From assembly GCF_002078875.1 (NCBI RefSeq), contig NC_034438.1:64501276-64565275 (forward strand): a DNA stretch of 64,000 nucleotides, given 5' to 3'. Source of the stretch: Numida meleagris. Taxonomy: Eukaryota > Chordata > Aves > Galliformes > Numididae. Numbering within the stretch: position 1 is the first letter of the stretch; every line of letters starts with the position of its first letter. Shown here piece by piece: positions 51,263 through 62,091 of this stretch. The position numbers and the translations under genes are program-made. A model generated the notes under the pieces. It did no database searches. It was not told the origin of the DNA and saw only the letters and a list, made by a program, of their open reading frames with translations.

Positions 51263-52025
51263 GCCTCCATCTTGCTCATGAAGTCATTGCTGGCTTTGGC
51301 TGACATGTCTCCCACTGACATTTCTTCTGCTGCTCAGATGGCAGAGCCCTACCATGCACTCAGGGGCACCTGCAGGGATGCAACCCAGCTGGCTGCCTGG
51401 CAGTGTGCCCTCAGGCGAGCAGGAGGTGCCCCCTGACTGGCACCCAGTGTGCCACCCCCTGTGCCTCCCCACTACTTGTGGCCCCTGGCATTGCTCAGCC
51501 CCCGTGCTCGCTTTGGTGGGGGGAGGAAAGAAATCTGGCAGAGGGGAGGGCTGGGGTGTTCCCATGGAAATCTCTGCATCTAGCGAAAAAGATAAATCTG
51601 CAGGATTTGTTTTTTAGAAGAGTTGCTTGGTATAGTTTTTTCCTTCTCGCCCCCTTCCCCTAAGAGCTTATTATAAGTCTTTCTAATTTCCCAGCTTTCT
51701 AATTAAATCCTTGGTGTATTAAATAAGAAACCTCAAGCAGAGATTTTTAAATGCTATTCCTGATTTTAAGCCAAGCAAGTACACACAGAATTCACCTTAG
51801 AGCCATGATTTACATGTCTAGCCTCATAAAGATGAACTACTAACTTAATTCACCCTGGCCTCTTTTAATGGAGTTAAAGAGATCAGTCTTTGCAAGCTTA
51901 ATTCTCAGCTTTCCTTCATACAAAAAATCAATATGGAGTAAAATGCACCTGCAGGTGAAATTAATCCTGTGCAACATGCTCAGAACAAGGCCCAGCACAG
52001 AGGATCGATGGTGAGCTGGTGCATA

Positions 52026-52146
52026 AAATCATAGAATCGTTAAGGTTGGAAAAGACCCCTAAGATCATCAAATCGAAGCACCAACCCATCCCCACTGTGC
52101 CCACTAGCCATGTCCCTCAATGCCACATCTGCACATTTCTTGAGGA
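52026..52146 (-). repeat. CR1 LINE 3' fragment in intron 1
   Basis: AATCATAGAATCGTTAAGGT, TGGAAAAGACCCCTAAGATC, CATGTCCCTCAATGCCACAT and GCACATTTCTTGAGG match the reverse complement of a CR1 tail. It is close in sequence to the copy at 29134-29345. Confidence 0.92.
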
Positions 52147-55100
52147 ACCAGGTCGGGGTTCATTTCTCCCACTGTACTTTGCCATGAATCCTTCAGTGAC
52201 TACTCCATGCATAGCACCGCAGCACCAGGGACATGAAGAGGTACAGGTGCTAACCTGTGGTTGTCAGTGTGCTGGAGGAGCAGCGTCCAGCACCCTGGTT
52301 GCCTCCAAGGCATGGCCTGAGGAAGAACAGGAAAGGCTTTCTGGATGGATTGCCACCTCCTTCTGCATTCATTTCCAAGAACAAATAGCTTAACTTTGCT
52401 GGGCTGCAAACACCGAGTAGGGCTGCAGAGCCTGATGGCAGGCTTGTTGTCGTCTGTAAAAATAATGAGACACAGTACGCAGCTCCTGGAAGCACCAGGA
52501 ATGCAAATGTGCGGGGTGCATTGGAGACATTTCTAAGCCAGGCTGGAATTGGACCAGTGGGTGGAAAAGGTGCTCCAGTTTTTGTTCTTGCTGCTGGTGT
52601 TAATGGTGAATAAAATCTAATTGGATAAAGTGCTGTGTGGGTACATGGGGTACTTATCAGCAAGGATAATAGCAGCTTTTGTAGAATGAGATCAAACTTC
52701 TTTTACCTTCATAGCCAGAACCAGCCTTCTCTGCATTCACTGCCCTCATATTCTGTGTTTTCTCCTGGAATTCATTTATTTTTGTTCTGTGAGAATTTTG
52801 CTTGTGCCTAAAAAGCCAGGTCATACTGAAAGCAAACTCGCCGCTTCATGTGCTTGTGGAAAAGTACCATTTTCTTGTGAAACACTGCAGAGAGCCTATC
52901 TTGCTGTTGGGAAGATGGCATCTGCTGTAACCAGGCAAGGGTGGGAATGCCATTGCAAGAATTCTTCTCACAGGGGAGGCTGGCAAAGGTAGTGTGCCAA
53001 AGAGCACAGTGAGGAACAGCGCTTGGCAACGTGCATCATAATTACAGCCTTGGTTGCCAAATTCTCTGTCAACTTTCACGTTGTGTTAATGGTAGTCCTC
53101 AAGAGCAAGGCATTAGAGCAAACACTGTGTGCAATTAGCGTGAGCTATGGAAATATGCAAAGCCAGGAATTTACTGTTAGTCTAATTAAAGTCCTAGCAG
53201 TCTAATCAAAGTAGTGTTATTGGTCCCGCTGCAAAGATACTTACAGACAAATTATCCAAATAGAACAGCTCATTCTCAGCAATGACATAGTTCAGGTTAT
53301 TGTATGTGCACTTCTGCTATCTCTTTTCACACCTTTCTCAGCACCTTTCCATTCATCTCTGGGTCCTGAGGTCAATATCACAAATCTCCTTTAGGGAAAA
53401 GAGCACATGCATTTGTCTTTTCAAGGGGTTGATAAAGGGAAGTAAATGGGTGTCTGCCAATTAGGATATTGTATTAGTATTATGTTGGTGGTGGGAGGCT
53501 GTTTCTCCCTTGAGCTTCCTTTTGGTTATTTTTATTTGTTTGCTAATGTTGTCTGCGCATCCGCTGTGTTTGGTGCCAGTTTCTCATTCATTCACAGTTC
53601 CACCTTATCTGCACATCTGTTGTATGTGTACAATGGATACCTGTTCTTTGCTCTCTCTAAAGCAAGTTTTACTCAGCTCCCAGAGGAGTAATCTCTTAGT
53701 GACCTTAACTGAGCATTGGTGAGTTGTGATTTTCGTCCCTGACGCCATCCTGTGCTTGCAGTCTGCTGTCATCCTGTGATAGTGCTTACTGGGGTCCTTG
53801 ATACAGCCTCTCCTTGTTTTTTTTTCAGCAGCCTTTAAGGTGTGATTTCTTCATAAATCAACTGACATTTTATTATGGTAGCCTTATCTAGAGTTGCTAG
53901 TAATCACTCTAAAAGAAGAGTAAAAAGTGTTCCTCCATTCAGAGACACTCATGGAGTGCTCTGCTAGCCTCCTAAACCATTATCTTCAAGGTAAGACTGC
54001 ATTTCCAGTGAGCTATGAGAATTGCTTTACAGCAACCTGGCCTTCCTCAGCTGCACCTCAGGTATTAGGAGGACCAGGACACAGGAGGCAGGTCTGTAAC
54101 TTTACAGCCTCAAAGTGCATGCACTGTACTCTCCCTGGTGCTAACATGGTTTTGGCTCTGCTGATGGCATCACTGCTGGACACCCAGCTATTCTGGCTGC
54201 GCCAGAATACTCCACGTTGCTTTAAGAAGTAAATAATTTTTACTACATGTTGCTTTCAAACTTCCATGCTTGCAGTGCTGTTCAGACAAAATCCTGAAAG
54301 ATGTGCCTCTGTGGAACTGCCCCCGTAATTTGCATCCTTTGCAAGAGTGAAAAACCTGTAGCAGGGTGGCTGCAGCACAAACACCTGATGAGAAATACTG
54401 TGCACAGAAAGAGCAGCCTCGATGAGGTCAGCTGTAAGAAAAAGTGGGAAATCACACTGCAAACAAAGCCTGAGGTAGAGCTGGCAAAGATTGCCATGCG
54501 CTTGATGGTGCGTCCTCATCTGCATGGCACAGCTGGATTCTGTAACAGTGCTGAACTTAGAGAAAACAATGCCATGCTGTAATGAATTGTCCATTGTGGC
54601 TAATACTTGCATTTAATATCCTCTGGCATCTTTTATCCAAATGTTTACAAGGGCTTTGCAGATGCTGATTATGAATCACATCTTCTTTCCACGAAAAGGA
54701 GGGTTCCTCAGATAACTGTTGAGGCAAGGAAGGAACAAGTAATCATCTACCTAATGCCATGAATTAATGGCCAAGTTAAGAGCAGGCAGTAATAATTTGA
54801 ATTCTCTGCAAGGAGCGTAGGCTTTAAAAGCAAGCAAATACCTTATCTCCCACATTTCTGTCTCCCACCTACATTAGTAGAGCATTTGGGAGCCAGTGTT
54901 GCAGACAAGGAGCCAGCCGCCTTTCTCCCATGCGGAGCATACCACAGACTAGAGGTGATCTTCTAGAGCACTGCATTGGCATTTTAATGATGGGGGAAAG
55001 CCTGTTATGGAGAATTAGTGCAACTCCCCCTGATCTGCTTGTGTTATCAATCATCTGTCTTCTAACAGTAATGACATGTTTTAGGGAAGGAAAAACTATT

Positions 55101-58100
55101 TCGGCTCTTGGCATCCGTATGAAATATTCTCTGTTGAACTTTAAATGTTGGTCTTTTCCCCTCCGGAGCAAAGAACACCTTGAAGTTTTTGAAGTAGTAT
55201 TACTTACAATAATTTATAAATGGCCATGAAGATAAATAATGGGTCTTTCTTTCCAAGAACATCTGAATGTTCTTATTTTATACTGCCTGTTTGACCTTGT
55301 AGAGAGCTGTACTTATTCAGATTAGTTTGAAGTTTTTGTATGTAGTCATTAGAGATGTTAAGCAACCCCAATTCATGACTGTCTGGTCGAACAAGAGAAA
55401 TCATTCTGAGGACAAACTCAGACAATCCTTAAATTAATCTTTTTTGTTGTTGTTGTTTCTTTTTAAATCAACAGTTAGTGCCTTGTTAGGATCTGCTGAT
55501 AAGGATTGCCTGGACAGTTGCCAGGCTTCTTTTGCTGTAAGAATAAGAACAGCTTTAGCTAGTCTGAACTGGCTTTTCTCTCTCAGAAGCTTTGGAACTG
55601 TCTGCAAAAAATAGCCTTTCTTCGGGGATCTGCCCTGTTTCAAATTGTACTCTTGTTCAAACAGGTGTATATGTGGAGAGAGAAGATGTGCAAGACGATA
55701 AAAGAGAATTTTAGTAAAGTCATCCTCCTCTTCTTGGGCCAATGCAGGAGAAATTATTTGCTTGACAGGGGCTTGTTTTACATAGATGAATAGTCCTAAT
55801 CATCTAGGTCTGGGATTTTCTTCCCCAGAGAAGCAAAAGATGGGATTATTCTTCTGTTTAAATAGCAGAAGAAATTGGTATTTTTAATCATGCTGATGCT
55901 GTGTAAGTAGATGTTTAAGTGTTTTTCTGGATGAAGGCCTGGAGGCTGAATGTAACACTTAGTAATGTCCATGAAAAGCCTTAGGGGGTTTAGCTGGGGC
56001 TGGAAAAAGGCCAGAAGCATTACACCACGGTTCCAGCATTTGATACCAAAGGCATGCTGGGCTCTTTGGACTAATGAGTGAGGCGCAGAAATGAAATTTC
56101 CGTGGCTGAAGGTATGGAGAGCTCTGAGCTCCCCTTCTCACTGCGTGGTGTGAGGCCATCAGTGACCCTGGTGAAGGGAGAAGTGCTCACACTGTCCTAA
56201 CTCCTCACCTATCTCCTGAATGCACCAGCAGCCACTCTCTGGCTGGTTGGGCAAACACTGGGACTTATCCATCCAGAGCCCTTCCTGCACTCCAACAGCA
56301 ACCAACACAAAATCCTCTACAAAGCACTGCAGTTTCAGCAGCAAGGCAGCTATCAAAGAAAAAAAAAATATTTCACAGCATCTTTCTTTTTGGCATGAAA
56401 AGAAAAAAGCAATAGGTAGGCACTTAGTCTGTAGGGAACTGGGTTTTAAGCCTAAACTTTTGTCGTTTCAACCATGGAAGAAAGAGCTTCTCAGGTTTTG
56501 AAGCTCCAGCATCAGCTTGCTCACAGCTGCCATTTAGCTCTGTTTGTAAAGCTGTGAGTCCCCACAGCTGCACTGAAAGCCAGAAGGCTTTTTTTTTTCG
56601 TTCAGCAGAGGTTTCTCTGATGTAATTATATAACTTGTTTTCTCTTTTGTTTCTTATCATAAATATACATTTGAACACTGCCTTTGCCCCTCAGAATCAG
56701 GGGAATAATATTTTCAGTGTATTATTTACTTTTACAGTTAGCAAAAATTATTCACATACGTGCTTTTAACTCTCCTAATGAATCTATCATAATGTCAAAT
56801 AAAATGTCACCGTGGCCATGTGTAATTAGCATTACAAATTTGGTTGAAGAGTTAAATGGTCAGATCCTGCAGGGTGTAAGTCAGTCTAGCTCCAGGCATT
56901 GATTATGTTCACAAGATTTTCCTTTACTGAGAATGGCGATACAGATGTCTGAAACAAAGCCTTGAAAAAGATCTCACTGATGAAATGCAAATAATCTATT
57001 GGGTGTTAAGTGAACCTGCTATCTCAAGTATCTCAGGCAATGAAACTAAAAATCGCTCTGTTTGCGGTACAGAAAAAAAATAAGTAGTTCTTGTCTCTTT
57101 TTGTGTAGAGAACTGAAATACATCAAACCATGTAGAGTTTAGTGTTTCATGATTGGCTTGGTCTGAAGCCCACGGGAAGTCAGTGGAAAGACTGTCAGTA
57201 CATGATCCAAAGGTGATTAATCAGAAAATGAGTATTCTAGGCTCATTAGTTACCCAGAAAAAGTTGAAGTCAAGTCATCATGACTGGTTTATAAAACATG
57301 AGCTAATTACGTGCAGTAAGAAATTAAGACTTCATAAACATTGAAAATGCTTTTGGTAGTTGAGACTTCATAAATACAAACACATCATTAAAAATAAATT
57401 CCAATTAACATTATTCAAATGAGTTTTAATTTTCTGTGTAATGTAGAGAAAAATTGATGCAAGTCGTTCCACCTTTAATGGCAGCTTAAAGTAAAATTGA
57501 AACGAAGCAATTGATTTTCCATACAAAAATTAATTGACAGTTAAACAGTCAAAATTTACTAATTTCCAAAGTCACGTAATAAAGGTGTCTGCCTAAGAAT
57601 TTTGATAAGGATGGATGGGCACAGTTCAATGCACTGATATTATCTCATAAATCTTCTGTTTCCTGTTAAGCAAAAAGTTATACACATCTAAATTATCATT
57701 TAAATTGTCAGAAGCCTTTGCTCTGAAATTATGCAGCCTCGGTGATTGCTACTGAATCATTAAAAAGGCAGGTTTTGGAAGTTCTTCATTAAAAAGCAGT
57801 AATTTTTTATTTTATAGAAAAATGAATCATCAGAAATACATAAAAGCTCATTAGAGACAGTATTCTGACATGTGACTTCATTTGTGTAATTTTTTAGCCC
57901 GCTAGGTTCAATTGCATCCTACAAATGATAAATAAAGCTTTCAAAATAAAATTAAGAAGGTATTAAATCCAAATATCTCCAAACATCACTGCATCATTTT
58001 TTGAAAGGTTCTTCTTTTGCATACAAAAAAAAGTAAGGTCAACCAGCATTTCTGGAGATGAACCCTGTAGTTGGCTGTGTTGTGAGCCGACCTGGCCCAT

Positions 58101-58534
58101 CGAGTATCCCTATGCTGAATTCCAAACGCAGAGCAGACATTAACTGCTAGTAAAACAACGTTTCCTGTTGATTCCCAGTATCAGCAGGATTGTTTGCATG
58201 GTGGGCTGAGGACTGGCTGAAAGTTAAGCAGAACACAAATGCCTTCTAACTGATAATTCAATGTATCACTGTACCGGAAAAGTTCTAAGGATGAGTTTGT
58301 AGTCAGTTCCCTTCAAATTACCATTTGATCCTGATATACTTCATGCTACTTTTTCAGGGCTTAAAGTTTACCTTTCAGGCATGCTAACAAGGAAATAAGC
58401 AATTAATCACAGTGCTTCTAATTGCTTGTGTAGATGTACCTGCTGACTATAGAAAAAGACAACTAAAACATGTCAAGAACCTCTTAAAAACATGTTTGGT
58501 TTAAACAGGTCATAATAATTCATATCCCCTCAGT

Positions 58535-58690
58535 GAATCATAGAATCACAGAACTGTTTGAGTTGAAAGGGAGCCTTAAAGGCCATCTCGTCTAACTCTC
58601 CTGCAATGAACAGGGACATCTATAGCTAGATCAGGGTGCTCAGAGCCCTGTCCAGCCTGACCTTGAGTGAAGAAGTATCTCAAGGCAAGA
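58535..58690 (-). repeat. CR1 LINE 3' fragment in intron 1
   Basis: GAATCATAGAATCACAGAAC, GGGAGCCTTAAAGGCCATCT, CTGCAATGAACAGGGACATC and GTCCAGCCTGACCTTGAGTG form the reverse complement of a CR1 3' end. The subfamily resembles 30513-30680. Confidence 0.9.
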
Positions 58691-59844
58691 ACATCTAAGT
58701 ATTTTCACATAAGAAAGGGACCACTCTTAGAACTCCTCGGGACTAAACCTTTGGCTGCACTACTATGAAAGAGTCCATCTTCCACCTGAGATTACCCACA
58801 AGTGCAGTGGAGCTCGTCTTCATCTGCACTGCTGAGTAAAATTATTTCTAGTTTTCTAGCCCCAAAGGACAGTTTCTTTATATGCGCTCAGTGCTCTGTT
58901 TCCTGTGGATACAGTGTGATCCTCAGTGACCCTAACATGTAATTTTCCCCTGTTGTGTACCTTTTTTGCTTCAAAAGTGTTTTGATACTGGTGCTTGAAG
59001 AATTGTGCTGTGGACAGGAAGAAATCTTAGATAATGTGAAACAGTGCATTAGCACTGTGTTTAGTGTGGGGACATATAGGTCTAGAGATATCTGAACCTG
59101 CTGGGTAAGATGGAGCACCAGTTCTCATGCACTTACCCATACTGCCTACTGGGAATAATCCCCCAAACTGGAACCCACACTGCCAGTGTAAGGCATCAAG
59201 GAGAGCTAATTGTCATGGGCCGAACCCGGACTAGGGACAAATCACAAAGTGCAAATGGTCTTGTTTGTTTCCTGGAGTAGCTTTTTTTTCCGAAGTATGG
59301 ATACAGATATTCTTGCTAACTTCTATCAGTCATCGGTACAGGGTTGTTTTTCTGTGTCCAATAGATTTTTTTTTATACCTGCATGTACACTGTAATAGCT
59401 GTAAAGCTATGATTGAGATGCTATGCTTCTGAATGTACCAGAGAATTTTGATCTTCCTGGTACAGTATGTTCAGGTTGTATGTTATCATTTATATGTGCA
59501 AAATGTTCCATTTATATTGAATAACTTACTTCTAAACTAAAAAATTAACTAAGTTGACAGGCTTGCAAGGTTGTTTGGAGGCCCATCATTTTGTAAGAAG
59601 TAACCAGACTTTATCTTGGGCAGAGGACACAAGGAAAACTTTCTATTCCCTTCTATTTCAGCTGAGAGACAAACTAGAGTTAATTTATTGTATAAGCTCA
59701 TAATTTTAGCCAGAAAAGTTTGTCTTAATTGAGTTTTCAGACATTAATTTATTCAAATCAGCTTCCCAAATCCAGGTATTATGTGCAAAGCTTTTTTCTG
59801 TGCTAATCATGTATTTTAATTAATAGGCTGTGTTTAGCATAGTG

Positions 59845-60000
59845 CTCACAGAGTCTGCACAGCTTAGCTTCTTGTGCATTCAGTAACTTGTCCTTTATCA
59901 AAGAGTCAATCCTCTTGTGCTTTATTGGCAGTACATGATGTGCATTGATTGTGGACATTGATCTATTCAATTAGCTTATTTATGTGTCTGTGTGAAAACA
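59845..60000 (+). repeat. Diverged direct repeat, copy 1 (near exon 2)
   Basis: About 150 bases align with 60838-60994 on the same strand. Shared strings include GCAGTACATGATGTGCAT and CATTCA(G/A)TAACTTG(T/C)CC, with TTAGCTT/TTAGCTTG and ATGTGTCT(G/A)TGT near the end. Weaker similarity may run on to about 60,075. It has no coding frame and no known family; a local duplication or an old repeat are both possible. Confidence 0.7.
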
Positions 60001-60616
60001 AGTCAGTGGTACCAAAACCAAGAGGTAACAAAGGAGCTGAGAGCTTCTTCAATTAAAGTATTCTCTCAATCAAGCTCTGAATTTAAATGATCTGCTCAGG
60101 AAAACGCATGATGAGTTCATGTAGCTACAAATTAACACAATGAAAGCTTGCTGCTTTTAAATGGTGTTTAGTTCTTTAGTTTGTTCGTTTGGGGTGTTTT
60201 TTTGTTTGGTTGGTTTTTTATTTGCCGCATTCTACCTCTTATATCTAAAGTGGAGAGCCAGGGTTTCATTTTAGTGCATTTCTGATTATTTCGAATTTAG
60301 AATGACATTTCTAAGATCCGTGCAAGCTGGAGCCTGTAATGAGCACTAAAATACTGCTAAAATCAAAAAACAACATTTTATACTAGCTTTAAACAGAGAA
60401 AAGGTTGTATCCCTCTCATATATAATACATGTTGTCTCCCTAAAATGTAAGAGCATGAGGAACAGACCTGAAGGGCTTAGTGACTTAGGAATGGATAGAA
60501 AGATTATGAAATTCAGGAACCTGTGTAGGATAATATATAATTTGAGGGGGCATGAATACCAGCAAATGTTGACATGAAGTCACAACAAAGATCTTACAAG
60601 CCAAATCAAATCCTGT

Positions 60617-60640
60617 AACTGACTTCATAACTGACTTCAT
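60617..60640 (+). repeat. 12-bp tandem duplication (AACTGACTTCAT)x2
   Basis: Two perfect head-to-tail copies lie between the two members of the direct-repeat pair in intron 1. Confidence 0.93.
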
Positions 60641-60837
60641 AGTAAAGCTATACCGAGGACTGTCAGCTTCTGAGCTGAAACCAAGCGGATAAATTAACCT
60701 CACATCCTCCCTCCTTTCCTGGAAAAGATACAGCAAAAGGCAGTGTTGTTGGGAAATGTAACTGGTTACATTCTATTCTATTATCAGTGATATAACAAAT
60801 ATTAGTATGGAATGCCCATTTATCAAGTATTTTCCAA

Positions 60838-60994
60838 CTCAGCACAGAATGTGCACACCTTAGCCTTTTGCACATTCAATAACTTGCCCTTTACCAAGGA
60901 ATCAATCTTCTCAAGTTTTATTAGCAGTACATGATGTGCATCTGTTGTCAGTGATGATCTGTTTCATTAGCTTGCTCATGTGTCTATGTAGGAA
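60838..60994 (+). repeat. Diverged direct repeat, copy 2 (about 0.5 kb before exon 2)
   Basis: This is the partner of 59845-60000, spaced about 990 bases away. By eye roughly 75-80% of bases agree, with several small indels. It ends about 490 bases before the exon 2 acceptor. Confidence 0.7.
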
Positions 60995-61486
60995 AAGTCC
61001 ACTACTACCCTCCTCCCCCCCCAAAAAAAAACACAAAAAAACCTGAGAGTTCTTTTTTGTCTTCATTTCCTTTTTAACAAAGCACTTGACAGTGTTCATT
61101 GAATTTAAGCATCACTGCTGTGATTGAATACAAATAATAGTCTTACTTTCTCATATGCTCTGTTAGAAGAAAATGGAATTCAGTGATTGAGAATGCCAAG
61201 AAATCCAAAAGTACAAATGGATTTAAAGAAATACAAATTATTGGAACAGACTCTTTGATGATTGTTGAAGTTGACTCAAATTCTAGCCCAGGAAGCCCTT
61301 GACTCACTGTCTGTATAAGTTGGGTAGGTCTAAGTTTCCCAATTTCTCACACCATTACCTAGATCAACAAGTGATTACTTTGAACAACATGACTGAACAT
61401 GTAATCCTCACATAAAAATTAAGAAAATGCGTTAACTTTGGTTCCAGCTTATTTCTAATTAAAATATTTTGTATTTTTAACTACAG

Positions 61487-62091
61487 AATCCCCTCCACCT
61501 GCAAATGAGTTTAGAAAACTCATTGAGCTCTGATGCTGATGTCACATTCTCAATCCTTGCAATGAACAACTGGTACAATTTCAGCTTAATGGTATGCCAG
61601 GAGGAGTGGAACATCACGGATTTTCTCTTCCTCACACAACAGAGCTCCAAGTTCCACCTGGGATCCATTATAAACATCACAGCAAATCTCACTTCAACCA
61701 GTGACCTTCTGAACTACCTACAGTTTTACCTGGAAAGCATCAAAGACACAACATCTACCATGGTCATGTTTGGATGTGACATGGAAAAAACAAGGAGAAT
61801 TTTTGAAATAACCACCCGATTTGGTGTGATGCCTCCAGAACTTCACTGGATTATTGGGGATTCACAGAACGTGGAAGAACTGAGGACAGAAGGTTTGCCA
61901 CTCGGTCTCATTGCTCATGGCAAGACAACACAGTCTGTCTTTGAGCATTACGTGCAGGATGCAATGGAGCTGGTAGCAAGAGCTGTAGCAGCAGCCACCA
62001 TGATTCAGCCTGAACTAGCTCTTATTCCAAGTACAATGAATTGCATGGACACAGATGAAAAAAATATAACCTCAGGACAGTATTTGTCAAA
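61487..62091 (+). CDS. GRIN3A: GRIN3A exon 2 (amino-terminal domain of GluN3A)
   Basis: This 605-base internal exon follows a CTACAG acceptor (61481-61486) and stops at an AA/GTAAGT donor (62092), giving phase 0 in and phase 2 out. That fits exon 1, which ends in phase 0. The 201 complete codons begin [19 protein letters not shown] and include [103 protein letters not shown] and TSGQYLSK. All are hallmarks of the GluN3A bilobed extracellular amino-terminal domain, which governs assembly and modulation. Sequons at NFS, NIT (three times) and NLT predict heavy N-glycosylation. Conserved cysteines lie in MVCQEEW, FGCDM and MNCMD. There is no frameshift or premature stop; reading on past the donor meets a stop at once, as expected for intron sequence. 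The polypyrimidine tract is weak (runs of T broken by A and G). Ligand-binding, pore and C-terminal exons are beyond the window. Confidence 0.97.

Larger units (their letters stand above)
32620..61486 (+). other. GRIN3A: GRIN3A intron 1
   Basis: This intron runs from the GTAAGG donor after exon 1 to the CTACAG acceptor before exon 2. Its 28.9 kb hold CR1 fragments, a mariner copy, microsatellites, a 71-nt hairpin (35940-36010) and a diverged direct-repeat pair (59845-60000 and 60838-60994), listed separately. No nested gene is recognisable; the longest open frames lack codon structure or known domains. In mammals PPP3R2 lies within GRIN3A, but no calcineurin-B-like frame is seen in this intron. 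The stretches 38,000-40,290, 41,900-47,480, 48,040-50,340 and 52,150-58,530 show no element I can name, apart from AT-rich blocks that could be conserved noncoding sequence. Confidence 0.9.

Noticed and set aside
32620..61486. Nested PPP3R2-like gene in GRIN3A
   Set aside because: In mammals an intronless calcineurin-B gene lies within GRIN3A. No EF-hand frame is present in this intron, and I take that gene to be mammal-specific.
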